Below, piece by piece: positions 9,678-19,272 of a DNA stretch of 64,000 bases (the stretch's first letter is position 1; each line of letters begins with the position of its first letter). The stretch is from JAWLFI01 sp964626595. Its GTDB lineage: Bacteria; Bacteroidota; Bacteroidia; Chitinophagales; Saprospiraceae. The stretch covers positions 1 through 64,000 of the forward strand of contig CAZVFU010000005.1 in the NCBI GenBank assembly GCA_964626595.1, written 5' to 3'. The notes beneath the pieces were generated by a model, which was given only the letters and a program-made list of their open reading frames with translations, did not search any database and had not been told where the DNA came from. A program made the position numbers and the translations under genes.

Positions 9678-12600
9678 ATGAAGCTTCTCCGCCTTGAAAT
9701 GAAGGGATTTAAGAGTTTTGCCCGGGAAACTGTCATTCATTTTAATGAAAGAATTACCGGTGTCGTCGGCCCAAATGGGTCGGGTAAATCTAATGTCGTT
9801 GATGCTATTCGTTGGGTTTTGGGAGAGCAGAAGTCTTCAGAACTCCGGCTGGAAAAAATGGGCGATATTCTGTTTAATGGAACTCAAAAAAGAAAACCCG
9901 CGCCTGTCGCTCGGGTTTCTGTCACCTTTGAAAATGACAAAGGCCTCATTAATTCCGAGTACTCCGAATTATCCGTGACTCGAATTTTATATCGATCGGG
10001 AGAAAGTGAATACCGACTCAATGATGTCTCCTGTCGACTTAAAGACATCCGCTCTGTTCTTTTAGATACAGGCATTGGAAGTAATTCCTATGCCATTATC
10101 GCTTTGGGTATGGTGGATGATATCCTTAGCGATAAAGATCAGGCCAGAAGAAAAATGTTCGAGCAAGCGGCTGGAATTTCCAAATACAAATCTCGCAAGC
10201 GCGAAACGCTCAACAAACTAAAACTGACAAAAGCGGACCTGGATCGGGTAGAAGACTTGCTGCACGAACTCGAGAATACACTTAAACAACAAAAAAAGCA
10301 GGCTCGAAGAGCTGAAAAATACTTGAACTTAAAGGATAAATATAAATCCTATAGCATCGATTTAGCGATATTGAACTCCAGTCGTGCCCGGTCGGACTTC
10401 AAGTCGATAAAAGAGGAGTTGGGGCAAGTACAATCTGCATTTGACGAAATTACAGCCCAAATCAATACGAAAGAGGCAGAAGTAGAGAGTAAAAAGCAGA
10501 TTAATCTCGAAAAAGAAAGCTCAGTATCTCAAAATCAAAGAGACCTTTCTGCGATTGTTCGCGAAACCCAATCTCTTGAAAACAAAAGGGATATTACCCG
10601 CCAAAGTATTTCCTACGGACAGCAGGCGATTAAAAGACTGGAAAATCAAATTTCAGACAAAACTCAAAAGCTAAAAGAGTATACGAGCACCATTACTCGC
10701 CTTGAGTCTGAAATTCTCGCGGAGAATGCGATCCTAAAAGAGCGTCAGGATGCTCTTGAGAAACTTAAGACTCAAAAGACAGAAAGTCAGAAATCATATC
10801 AGGAAATAAAATCGGGGCGATCTGATCGACTGCAGAAATTGCAAGTTCTCCAACAGCAGGAATATGATTGGAAACAAAAAATTGCTGTACTCGAATCGCG
10901 TGTTGAAACTATCCAAAGCCAAATGAAACGCTTTGATGAGCAATTGGAATCGCAATCGCAGCGAAAAAGTGAGTTGAAGGCAGAATGGGACCGCCAAAAT
11001 GAATTATTGATCCAGCTGGAACACAATCTTAACCAACTTCAAAAGAATGAAGCCGAGCGCAAAGAAATGCTGGTTTCCCTTGAAGAGCAAAAGGAGGAAA
11101 AGACAAAAGAAGCTCAGGAGCTGGAGCGGAAATACGACGCTCTTCAAAATGAATTTAAATTGCTCAAAAACCTGGTTGAAAAACTCGAGGGATTTCCGGA
11201 ATCGACCAAATTTCTCATGCGCTCAAAGAAATGGAACAAGCCAGCAGCCCTCTTTTCGGATGTGCTGATTTCTCCAGCAGAGTATCGAGCCGCATTGGAA
11301 AATTATTTAGAAAATTATCTCAGTCACTTTATCGTGAACCAGGCTCAGGATGCATTGGAAGGGATCAAATTGCTCAAAGAATCCCAAAAGGGTAAAGCAC
11401 ACTTTTTGCTAAACAATATCTCTGAAAACTCATCTCAAACTCAGGACATACCTCAGGCAAAACCCGCCTTGCAAGTTGTCGAAACCGACTCCGCCTACGC
11501 CGGCTTAATTGGACAGCTACTTCACGAGGTTTATCTGGTTGAGAACGAAGACCTGGGCTATAGCCTTTCTCAGCAATATCCGGACTATACCTTCCTCGTC
11601 AAGGATGGTAGCGCTTCCTTTCACAAATCACTCATGAGCGGAGGATCCTCCGGCCTATTTGAAGGAAAACGGCTAGGGCGAAAGAAAAACCTGAAAAAAA
11701 TTGAAAGGGAAATCCATTCGATTTCTCAGGATTTGCAAAATAGGCATCAAACCATCCAATCTCTGACTCATGAGATTCATGGCCTGAAAAAAGAACAGCA
11801 AGAAGAGGAAATGAGAGCCCTGCAGGCTAAACTTGCAGATGCGAAAAGCGCCACGCAAAAAACGAGTTTACAGCTTTCAAACCTGGATGAAGCAGCCGGG
11901 GAATTCCAAAGCCAAAAACAAAATTTAGCGACCGAAAAATCCGAAATTCATAAACAAATTATCCATATCCAGGAGCAATGGGAAGGCCTGAAAAAGGAAA
12001 AGTTTGAGCTGGAAAAAAAAGTCGAACAAGTCGACTCCATTTACGAACAGCATGCACAGACTTTTTCTGAACTATCCCAAAAATACAATGAGGCACATAT
12101 CAAGCTCATTCAGCAGGAAAATAGATGTAGCCAGCTAGAAAAAGATCTACAATACCAGAAATCCAGAAAGACGGAACTCTCAGATTTGCTCGAACAGCAT
12201 AAAACGGAAATTGAAGAGCAAACAGAAGAGCAAAAAAAGCACAAGCAAACAGAAATTGAAACCAAAAACCGGCTAGCTCAACTATACCGGGATAAAGAAC
12301 ACAAAAGTGAAGCCCTTAATGCTGCGGAACGCATTTATTTTGAAGCGCGAAACATGATATCGGGACTTGAAAAAGAGGTGAAGCAGCTTCTCCAGCAACA
12401 GAGACAAAAGCAGGAACTTATCCAATCCCTGAAAGAGCGCCACACGGAGTCTAAAATGGTTCTTCATGGTATTTCTGAACGCCTGAAAGTGGAATTCGAT
12501 ATTTCAATAAATCAGATTATTGATCAGTCCCCCGATTTCGAGGGTACCCGTGAGGAATTGGATCATGAGTTGACGAAGATCAAGGGAAAGTTGCAAAATT

Positions 12601-13241
12601 TTGGCGATGTGAATCCCATGGCTGTCGAAGCATTTAAAGAAACGCAGGAGCGTTATGACCTGATGCTCAATCAGAGAAATGACATTCTTGATGCTCAGGA
12701 TAAATTGGAAACTACGATTAAGGAAATTGAAAAGCAGGCCACAGAACAATTCATGGAGGCTTTCGAAAAAATACGGACCAATTTTATTGATGTGTTTCGC
12801 ACCCTATTCACCGAAGGTGATGACGCAGATCTAATTCTCAGCGATCCCGAGGATCCTCTGGAGTCACTCGTCGAAATCGTCGCAAAACCGAAAGGAAAAC
12901 GCCCTAAAAGCCTATCGCAGTTGTCGGGCGGTGAGAAAACGCTGACCGCGACTGCACTATTGTTCGCTCTCTATCTACTGAAACCAGCCCCGTTTTGCGT
13001 TTTTGACGAGGTGGATGCCCCATTGGATGATGCTAATATTGAAAAATTCAATCGCATTATTAAGCGATTTGCGGAGCAGTCCCAGTTCATCATCGTTACT
13101 CATAATAAGTCCACTATGGCTGCCGTCGACATTATTTATGGCGTGTATATGAACGAACCTGGCGTTTCCGGCCTCAGTCCGGTCGATTTCCGAAAATTGG
13201 AGCACAAGTCAGTGACAGATACACTTTCTACAGCCAATTAA
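9678..13241 (+). CDS. smc: Chromosome segregation protein SMC
   Basis: The 1187-residue protein is the bacterial condensin ATPase that organises and separates chromosomes. The N-terminal head carries Walker A GPNGSGKSNVVDAIRW and the FEQAAGISKYK region. Long coiled coils (about 170-500 and 670-1000) flank a hinge near residues 500-660. The C-terminal head has the signature LSQLSGGEKTL and Walker B CVFDEVDAPLDD. Length and order are typical. I use the ATG at 9678, where the family's usual start MKLLRLEMKGFKSFA begins; a TTG nine bases earlier lies inside the -7 box. No scpA or scpB gene is adjacent. Confidence 0.96.
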   Translation: MKLLRLEMKGFKSFARETVIHFNERITGVVGPNGSGKSNVVDAIRWVLGEQKSSELRLEKMGDILFNGTQKRKPAPVARVSVTFENDKGLINSEYSELSVTRILYRSGESEYRLNDVSCRLKDIRSVLLDTGIGSNSYAIIALGMVDDILSDKDQARRKMFEQAAGISKYKSRKRETLNKLKLTKADLDRVEDLLHELENTLKQQKKQARRAEKYLNLKDKYKSYSIDLAILNSSRARSDFKSIKEELGQVQSAFDEITAQINTKEAEVESKKQINLEKESSVSQNQRDLSAIVRETQSLENKRDITRQSISYGQQAIKRLENQISDKTQKLKEYTSTITRLESEILAENAILKERQDALEKLKTQKTESQKSYQEIKSGRSDRLQKLQVLQQQEYDWKQKIAVLESRVETIQSQMKRFDEQLESQSQRKSELKAEWDRQNELLIQLEHNLNQLQKNEAERKEMLVSLEEQKEEKTKEAQELERKYDALQNEFKLLKNLVEKLEGFPESTKFLMRSKKWNKPAALFSDVLISPAEYRAALENYLENYLSHFIVNQAQDALEGIKLLKESQKGKAHFLLNNISENSSQTQDIPQAKPALQVVETDSAYAGLIGQLLHEVYLVENEDLGYSLSQQYPDYTFLVKDGSASFHKSLMSGGSSGLFEGKRLGRKKNLKKIEREIHSISQDLQNRHQTIQSLTHEIHGLKKEQQEEEMRALQAKLADAKSATQKTSLQLSNLDEAAGEFQSQKQNLATEKSEIHKQIIHIQEQWEGLKKEKFELEKKVEQVDSIYEQHAQTFSELSQKYNEAHIKLIQQENRCSQLEKDLQYQKSRKTELSDLLEQHKTEIEEQTEEQKKHKQTEIETKNRLAQLYRDKEHKSEALNAAERIYFEARNMISGLEKEVKQLLQQQRQKQELIQSLKERHTESKMVLHGISERLKVEFDISINQIIDQSPDFEGTREELDHELTKIKGKLQNFGDVNPMAVEAFKETQERYDLMLNQRNDILDAQDKLETTIKEIEKQATEQFMEAFEKIRTNFIDVFRTLFTEGDDADLILSDPEDPLESLVEIVAKPKGKRPKSLSQLSGGEKTLTATALLFALYLLKPAPFCVFDEVDAPLDDANIEKFNRIIKRFAEQSQFIIVTHNKSTMAAVDIIYGVYMNEPGVSGLSPVDFRKLEHKSVTDTLSTAN

Positions 13242-13261
13242 TTTACTTTTTGTGAATGCCT

Positions 13262-13428
13262 GGGCGTGTCCGCCTGCCGGCGGACCGGGCTATTCGCTCA
13301 TAGTCAGGGCTCTATGTGCCGGCATCCGTATGGCTGCGCAGGGCTTCCTTTCGGTCGCCTTCTCGCTTTACGGCTGCTTCGTCACCTACAGCCCTGCCTG
13401 CCGCTGCTATCCCTCACGCAGGGGGGAT
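13262..13428 (+). repeat. GC-rich structured intergenic element, copy B
   Basis: This island between smc and thyA reads GGGCGTGTCC, a TCCGCC-loop-GGCGGA stem (13269-13284), CGGGCTATTCGCTC, a long variable section closed by GCAGGGCT/AGCCCTGC, and then GCCGCTGCTATCCCTCACGC ending at 13419. The first and last blocks match copy A almost exactly. Two overlapping short open frames cross it, but neither resembles a protein. The element is much richer in GC than its flanks. Confidence 0.72.
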
Positions 13429-13583
13429 CTTTATATGACAGACTGAAGTCCAAAACGATAAAGGAATGATTCAGTCCTAGTCTGGGAAAGGGACAATCTG
13501 TGAGTCGAGATCATATATAGGTAAAGTTTTTATATAAAATTTAACAATATGACTATATTTGTGTCACCATATAAAGAAATAGT
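13429..13583 (+). other. Leader region of thyA
   Basis: Together with copy B this fills the 342-base gap between smc and thyA. It is AT-rich toward thyA and carries TATATTTG at 13554-13561, a -7 box match 22 bases before the ATG. I see no gene, terminator or riboswitch here. Confidence 0.5.
13554..13561 (+). promoter_or_regulatory. Putative -7 box (TATATTTG) of thyA
   Basis: TATATTTG fits TAnnTTTG and lies 22 bases upstream of the thyA ATG. The region about 20 bases further up is T-rich but has no clear TTG. Confidence 0.45.
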
Positions 13584-14378
13584 ATGCGAACATATTTAGA
13601 TTTGTTGCAGGATATTTTAGATCAGGGTGTCGATAAATCTGATAGGACAGGGGTCGGAACGCGATCTGTTTTCGGGAGGCAAGTTCGCTTTAACTTGCAA
13701 GAAGGATTTCCCCTGATTACCACGAAAAAAGTCCATTTAAAATCTATCATTTACGAACTGCTCTGGTTCTTAAAAGGAGATACCAACGTGAAGTATCTGC
13801 AAGAGCATAATGTTCGCATTTGGAATGAATGGGCTAAAGATGATGGAAGTTTAGGTCCGATTTATGGGAGACAATGGAGAAGTTGGCCCGATGGCTCTGA
13901 AAGTGGAATCGATCAGATTCAACAAGCCATTGAGGCGATTAAAACCAATCCGGATTCTCGACGAATAGTTGTCAGTGCCTGGAATGTTGCTGAACTTGAA
14001 GAGATGCAGCTGAACCCCTGCCACGTAATGTTTCAGTTTTATGTTGCAGAGGGAAGGCTCTCATGTCAATTGTATCAGCGATCTGCAGATGTGTTTTTAG
14101 GGGTGCCCTTCAATATAGCCTCCTATAGTTTATTGACAATGATGATCGCTCAAGTTTGTGATCTGCAAATTGGTGAATTTGTACACACATTTGGCGATCT
14201 TCACTTATATCAAAATCACTTTGAGCAAGCCCGGCTTCAGTTAAGTCGAGAACCTAGAGCTTTACCTACGATGAAAATAAACCCGAACGTAAAAAATATT
14301 GATCAATTTTCTTACAATGACTTTCAGCTCCTGAATTATGATCCACATCCATCCATTAAAGCAAAGGTGGCGGTATGA
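13584..14378 (+). CDS. thyA: Thymidylate synthase
   Basis: The 264-residue enzyme methylates dUMP to dTMP using methylenetetrahydrofolate. The catalytic Cys146 lies in NPCHVMFQF, and the dUMP-binding segments RSADVFLGVPFNI and DLHLYQNH are intact. Length and the position of the catalytic cysteine equal the E. coli enzyme. The usual partner dihydrofolate reductase is not adjacent. The methylenetetrahydrofolate-handling gene folD lies 34 kb away in this window. Confidence 0.97.
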   Translation: MRTYLDLLQDILDQGVDKSDRTGVGTRSVFGRQVRFNLQEGFPLITTKKVHLKSIIYELLWFLKGDTNVKYLQEHNVRIWNEWAKDDGSLGPIYGRQWRSWPDGSESGIDQIQQAIEAIKTNPDSRRIVVSAWNVAELEEMQLNPCHVMFQFYVAEGRLSCQLYQRSADVFLGVPFNIASYSLLTMMIAQVCDLQIGEFVHTFGDLHLYQNHFEQARLQLSREPRALPTMKINPNVKNIDQFSYNDFQLLNYDPHPSIKAKVAV

Positions 14379-14532
14379 GAAGATGCTGCAATTTAGACAA
14401 GTTCTAAATAAAATCGATTAGCATGGCTTTATTGGTTTTAGACGGAAAGGATTCTATTTTTGAGTGACCAAATTAAGACGCAGATAAGCGTGATATACGA
14501 CAATGATTGACCTACATAATTAGACATTAGAT

Positions 14533-15987
14533 ATGAACTATAAATTGCTATCATTATGTGTGTTTCTACTTACTTTTTCCTTAACTGGGCTCACTTTGCA
14601 TGCCCAGGAAGGTGAAGAAAGTGAATCTGGCACAGCAGCAGTTGACCTGGATGCGGGAAAAAGTTTATTCCGCTCGCAGTGTGCATCCTGTCACAATAAG
14701 AATATGAAGGATGACCTCACTGGGCCAGCTTTGGGTGGTACACAAGAAAGGTGGGCCGAATATCCCCGTGAAGACCTTTACACTTGGATTCGATATTCTC
14801 AGCGTATGATTTCTGACGGTCACCCTCGCGCGACTGAACTCTGGGGTACTTGGAAGCCAACCGTCATGAATAATTTCCCCAATCTTACGGATCAGGAAAT
14901 CGAAAATGTCTTGGCCTACATCCAGGGCGTATATGAAGGTACATATCCACCTAAAGCGGCCGGAGAAGAGGTTGCTGCAGTAGATGTGGGAACAGAAGAG
15001 GATTCCTCAAATACCTTTCTTTTCATCACCTTGGCTTTGATTCTCTTTATTCTATCATTTGTACTGGCCCGTATTATCGGTGTTTTAAATGCAATTGCGC
15101 GGGCCAAAGCAGAGGGAACAGTGGCTCCTTCCCGAAGTATTTGGCAAGTTCTTACCTCTAAATCAGTAGTTGGACTCCTTATTTTTGCCTTAGTTGTGGT
15201 AGGAGGGTATACGACAGTAAATAATGCCATTAACTTAGGTCGTCAGCAGGGTTATGCGCCTCAGCAACCGATTAAGTTTTCTCACGAAACTCATGCTGGT
15301 CTACACAAAATCGACTGCCAATACTGTCACGATGGAGCGCGTCGAAGTAAGCACTCCGTCATTCCAGCGGCTAACACTTGTATGAATTGCCACAGAGCAA
15401 TTAAAAAAGGGTCAAAATATGGAACGCAAGAATTGACAAAGGTTTTTGCATCCATTGGTTACGACCCGATAAACGATACATATATTGAGGACTATGAAGA
15501 AATGTCCAATGAAGAGATAGCAGACATCTACAAAAAATGGATTGAAGCGGAATATGTTAAGGATAATGAACTGGACATTATTGATGAGGAGGGTAAACTT
15601 GTCAGAGATGATCAATGGGACGAAATTGTCAGTTCTCTCACGAACGAGCAAAAAGAGTCAGTAGCGGGACCGATCGAATGGGTTCGCATACATAATATGC
15701 CTGATCATGTCTATTTTAACCATGCCCAACATGTTACTTCCGGGCAAGTAGAATGTGAGCAGTGCCACGGAGCAGTGGAAGAAATGGAGGTGCTGGCTCA
15801 ATATGCCCCTCTATCGATGGGGTGGTGCATAAATTGCCACAGACAATCTGAAGTTAAAGGATTTCAAGATAATCCTTACTATCATAAAGAGTTTGAACAC
15901 TATCATAACGAATTACAGAATGGTGAGCGCGAAAAAGTGACTGTCGAGGATATTGGCGGTTTGGAATGCCAAAAATGTCACTATTAA
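14533..15987 (+). CDS. actA: Alternative complex III subunit ActA, hexaheme cytochrome c
   Basis: This 484-residue protein is the multiheme cytochrome c subunit of alternative complex III, which passes electrons from menaquinol to the terminal oxidase. After a signal peptide there is a monoheme domain with CASCH at 50-54. A membrane segment follows near residue 160 (FLFITLALILFILSFVL) and another near 215. The pentaheme part has CQYCH (262), CMNCH (283), CEQCH (408), CINCH (432) and CQKCH (479, one residue before the end). Six CxxCH motifs in total mean six covalent hemes, one of them in an N-terminal domain fused to the pentaheme core. It is first in the respiratory operon, 32 bases ahead of actB. 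Confidence 0.93.
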   Translation: MNYKLLSLCVFLLTFSLTGLTLHAQEGEESESGTAAVDLDAGKSLFRSQCASCHNKNMKDDLTGPALGGTQERWAEYPREDLYTWIRYSQRMISDGHPRATELWGTWKPTVMNNFPNLTDQEIENVLAYIQGVYEGTYPPKAAGEEVAAVDVGTEEDSSNTFLFITLALILFILSFVLARIIGVLNAIARAKAEGTVAPSRSIWQVLTSKSVVGLLIFALVVVGGYTTVNNAINLGRQQGYAPQQPIKFSHETHAGLHKIDCQYCHDGARRSKHSVIPAANTCMNCHRAIKKGSKYGTQELTKVFASIGYDPINDTYIEDYEEMSNEEIADIYKKWIEAEYVKDNELDIIDEEGKLVRDDQWDEIVSSLTNEQKESVAGPIEWVRIHNMPDHVYFNHAQHVTSGQVECEQCHGAVEEMEVLAQYAPLSMGWCINCHRQSEVKGFQDNPYYHKEFEHYHNELQNGEREKVTVEDIGGLECQKCHY

Positions 15988-16019
15988 CCTCATTCATCTA
16001 ATCTAGGAACTCAATTACA

Positions 16020-19000
16020 ATGAAGAATAACGATAATATCTGGGTCGGAACAAAAGATCTAAATGGTGATAAAGAATTCGTGGAGAATAGTAAAAAAGAA
16101 TTCTTTGAATTGCCCGTGGCAAACGAACTGTCTAAGGACGAATCAGAGTCCGGCCTTAAATCAAATCGGCGAGACTTTCTGAAATACCTGGGGTTTGGTC
16201 TGGGTGCAGCCACAGTTGCTGCGGCTTGTGAAACTCCTGTACGTCGAGCTATACCTTATGTAAACAAACCGGATGCGATAGTTCCCGGTGTGGCTAACTA
16301 TTATGCTTCAAGTTTTGTGAATGGCTCTGACTTCTTACCCGTATTGGTTAAGACTCGAGAGGGCCGTCCTATTAAGATCGAAGGGAATAAGCAATCACCA
16401 CTTACAGAGGGAGGTACAAGTGCTCGCGCCCAAGCCTCTGTTTTAGAACTGTACGATTCTACGCGGGTTAAGAGCCCGGGTAAAATTAAGGGTACTTCAG
16501 TTGATAAAATTTCCTGGGCGGATCTGGATAAAAAGATAGGGGAGAAGCTAACGACGAATTCTAAAGTGAGAATTGTAGCTGGTTCAAACTACAGCCCTTC
16601 TATAAAATCAGCATTCAACGAGTTCAAGAAAAAGTATCCCAATTCGAAATGGGTTAGTTACGATGCAAGTTCCAACTCCGCCTTGCTTTTAGCCAATGAA
16701 AAAGACTTCGGTCAAAAAGCAGTACCTAATTACCGCTTTGATGAAGCGGATGTGGTAATCAATTTTGGGGCTGACTTTTTGGGGAGCTGGATATCTCCAG
16801 TGGAATATGCTAAACAGTGGAGTAAGAAACGGAAAGTAAAAGACTACAAAAAGCCCGAGATTTCCAGAATGATTGCTTTTGAATCGTTTATGTCGTTGAC
16901 AGGATCAAATGCAGATAGTCGCGTACTTATAAAACCATCTGAACAAGGCTTGGCCATTGCTAAATTGCATAATGAAATTGCACGAGCAAAAGGCGGAAGT
17001 ACAGTAAGTCTTGATGGTCAGTTGAGCTCTGAAAAGGTAGAAAAGGGTGTAAAAGCTGCAGCTAAAGACTTACTTGAAGCTAGCCGGGCTGGGAAGAAAT
17101 CACTCGTTGTATCCGGTTCGAATAATACTGCTGAACAACAGTTAGTGAATCACATGAACTATTTGCTCGGCAATTATGGCTCAACAATTCGATGGGATCG
17201 GAAAACCAATATTAGCCAATCAATAGATGCTGAAATGAATGCACTTATTGATGAGGTGAAAGCTGGGAAAATCGATGCCATTATTTTTGCCGATGGTGTC
17301 AATCCCGTTTACAGCCACCCTCGCGGAGCTGAATTGAAAAAAGGATTGTCTAAAATAGATCTGTCTATTTCGACAAGCATCTTACCTAATGAAACATTTA
17401 GTGCTTGTTCATGGGCGGCTCCTGAACCCCATTATCTTGAATCCTGGGGCGATGCAGAACCCAAAACAGGTCATTTCGCATTTGTTCAGCCTACCATTTC
17501 ACCTTTGTTCGATTCCCGCAATATGATTACTTCGCTTCTGAGTTGGAGTGGAAAAGAAGGGAGTGAGTCTGAGGACGCTACTGAATATGCGTATCAATAT
17601 ATCCGAAGTGTTTGGGAGAAAAATGTATTTCCAAGTCAGAGTGAATTTATGAGCTTCCGCTCATTCTGGGATAATGCACTGCATGAAGGCTTTTATGAAT
17701 TGCCTGAATCTGCAAATCAAGTTGTTTATGCAGGATCTGTCAGTGGTTTGGGTAATAAAATAAATAGTCCGGTTTCTTCTGGTCTTGAAATAGCCTTTTT
17801 TGAAACTGTAAATATGGGTGACGGCTCTTATGCTAATAACCCATGGTTGCAAGAAATGCCCGACCCCTTAGTTAGAACGGTATGGGATAACTGCTTGAAT
17901 ATTCCTGTAGAATGGGATGGTGGAAACAGTATTGATGGTTGGAAAAACCTGAATGATGGAGATATCGTTTCTATTTCAAATTCTGCAGCAGAGAAAGATG
18001 TTACTGTGGTTCAGCAATATGGAATGAAAAACGATACTGTAGCCCTAGCTATTGGATATGGTCGCGAAGTGGCGGGAAGGTCCGGAGCAGGAGTTGGTGT
18101 GAATGTTTATCCTATGCTATCTCTAGATTCTGATGGCAATGTGCAGTATTTTTCTTCTATTCAGGTTAGTGATAAAAAAGGAGTTGATAAATCCTTTGCA
18201 AGCGTTCAGTATCATCACACTTTCGGTGTATCCGATAAGGACCCGGAATCTGGAGAAACTATAAATGTCGATGAAAAAGCGATTGTTACGCTCTCAGAAG
18301 GGTATCAGGGTTCAATAACTGACCGAACGATTATACGACACGCAGATGCTTCCCAGCTAGAAAAAGCTGTACATGATTTAGAACATGAACGTGAACATCA
18401 TCAGCACCTCAATGAACAATCCCTGTATCCCGGGCATGAAGACTTGTACAATAAGGGACATAAGTGGGAGTTGAGTGTAGATCTCAGTGCCTGTATTGGT
18501 TGCGGTGCTTGTCAGGTAGCTTGCATATCTGAAAATAACGTTCCTGTAGTGGGTAAGAGTGAAGTTCGTAAACATCATGAGATGACATGGCTTCGCATTG
18601 ATCGTTATTTTTATGGTGATTTTGACAGTCCCAATACCGCTTATCAACCTATGATGTGCCAACATTGTGATAATGCTCCTTGCGAAAATGTTTGCCCTGT
18701 AGCTGCAACAAATCACAGTAGTGAAGGTCTGAATCAAATGACATACAATCGATGTATAGGTACGCGATATTGTGCAAATAATTGTCCGTATAAAGTTCGT
18801 CGATTTAATTGGCTGGACTATACAACGGCTGACCTTTGGGGATTAAATGAGAATAAGGTATTTGATGGAGAATCAGAACCGTTTTATGCAGAAAACCTAA
18901 CGCGAATGGTTCTTAATCCGGACGTTACGGTTCGAACCAGAGGCGTAATCGAAAAGTGTAGTTTTTGTGTTCAGCGCATTCAGGAAGGAAAATTGCGTGC

Positions 19001-19235
19001 TCGCACAGAAAAGCGAGCATTACGTGAAGCGGATATTACCACGGCATGTGCCTCAGCCTGTCCAACCGGAGCGATCCAGTTTGGAGATGTAAACAATGAA
19101 GAGACAAAGGTTACAAAGGATAAAAATGATCCTATGACGTATTATGCCCTGGAGGAAGTTAATACGCAATCCTCAGTTGGGTATAAAATGAAGGTGGTTA
19201 ACAGAAACCCTGATATAAGTAGCGTAGATGCTTAA
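16020..19235 (+). CDS. actB: Alternative complex III subunit ActB, iron-sulfur protein
   Basis: The 1071-residue subunit joins a molybdopterin-oxidoreductase-like domain, which in this family normally lacks the cofactor, to a ferredoxin-like iron-sulfur domain. The N-terminus has a twin-arginine signal, NRRDFLKYLGFGLG, followed by AAACETP, so export is by Tat with possible lipidation. Iron-sulfur ligands cluster after residue 820: CIGCGACQVAC, CQHCDNAPCENVCPV, CIGTRYCANNCPY and CSFCVQRI with CASACPTGA. It should sit on the periplasmic face and relay electrons toward ActA. Genes on both sides are the other complex III subunits. Confidence 0.94.
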   Translation: MKNNDNIWVGTKDLNGDKEFVENSKKEFFELPVANELSKDESESGLKSNRRDFLKYLGFGLGAATVAAACETPVRRAIPYVNKPDAIVPGVANYYASSFVNGSDFLPVLVKTREGRPIKIEGNKQSPLTEGGTSARAQASVLELYDSTRVKSPGKIKGTSVDKISWADLDKKIGEKLTTNSKVRIVAGSNYSPSIKSAFNEFKKKYPNSKWVSYDASSNSALLLANEKDFGQKAVPNYRFDEADVVINFGADFLGSWISPVEYAKQWSKKRKVKDYKKPEISRMIAFESFMSLTGSNADSRVLIKPSEQGLAIAKLHNEIARAKGGSTVSLDGQLSSEKVEKGVKAAAKDLLEASRAGKKSLVVSGSNNTAEQQLVNHMNYLLGNYGSTIRWDRKTNISQSIDAEMNALIDEVKAGKIDAIIFADGVNPVYSHPRGAELKKGLSKIDLSISTSILPNETFSACSWAAPEPHYLESWGDAEPKTGHFAFVQPTISPLFDSRNMITSLLSWSGKEGSESEDATEYAYQYIRSVWEKNVFPSQSEFMSFRSFWDNALHEGFYELPESANQVVYAGSVSGLGNKINSPVSSGLEIAFFETVNMGDGSYANNPWLQEMPDPLVRTVWDNCLNIPVEWDGGNSIDGWKNLNDGDIVSISNSAAEKDVTVVQQYGMKNDTVALAIGYGREVAGRSGAGVGVNVYPMLSLDSDGNVQYFSSIQVSDKKGVDKSFASVQYHHTFGVSDKDPESGETINVDEKAIVTLSEGYQGSITDRTIIRHADASQLEKAVHDLEHEREHHQHLNEQSLYPGHEDLYNKGHKWELSVDLSACIGCGACQVACISENNVPVVGKSEVRKHHEMTWLRIDRYFYGDFDSPNTAYQPMMCQHCDNAPCENVCPVAATNHSSEGLNQMTYNRCIGTRYCANNCPYKVRRFNWLDYTTADLWGLNENKVFDGESEPFYAENLTRMVLNPDVTVRTRGVIEKCSFCVQRIQEGKLRARTEKRALREADITTACASACPTGAIQFGDVNNEETKVTKDKNDPMTYYALEEVNTQSSVGYKMKVVNRNPDISSVDA

Positions 19236-19272
19236 TTTGAAAGAAACGAAATAATAAGGAAAACATATTTGA

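Noticed and set aside
13252..13469. Two overlapping open frames of 64 and 67 codons
   Set aside because: Both cross GC-rich copy B; two frames open at once is expected from base composition, and neither looks like a protein.
14916..15230. Long open frames antisense to the respiratory operon (also 18378-18737 and 24025-24360)
   Set aside because: They mirror coding sequence on the plus strand, have no motif of their own and fall entirely within well-supported genes.
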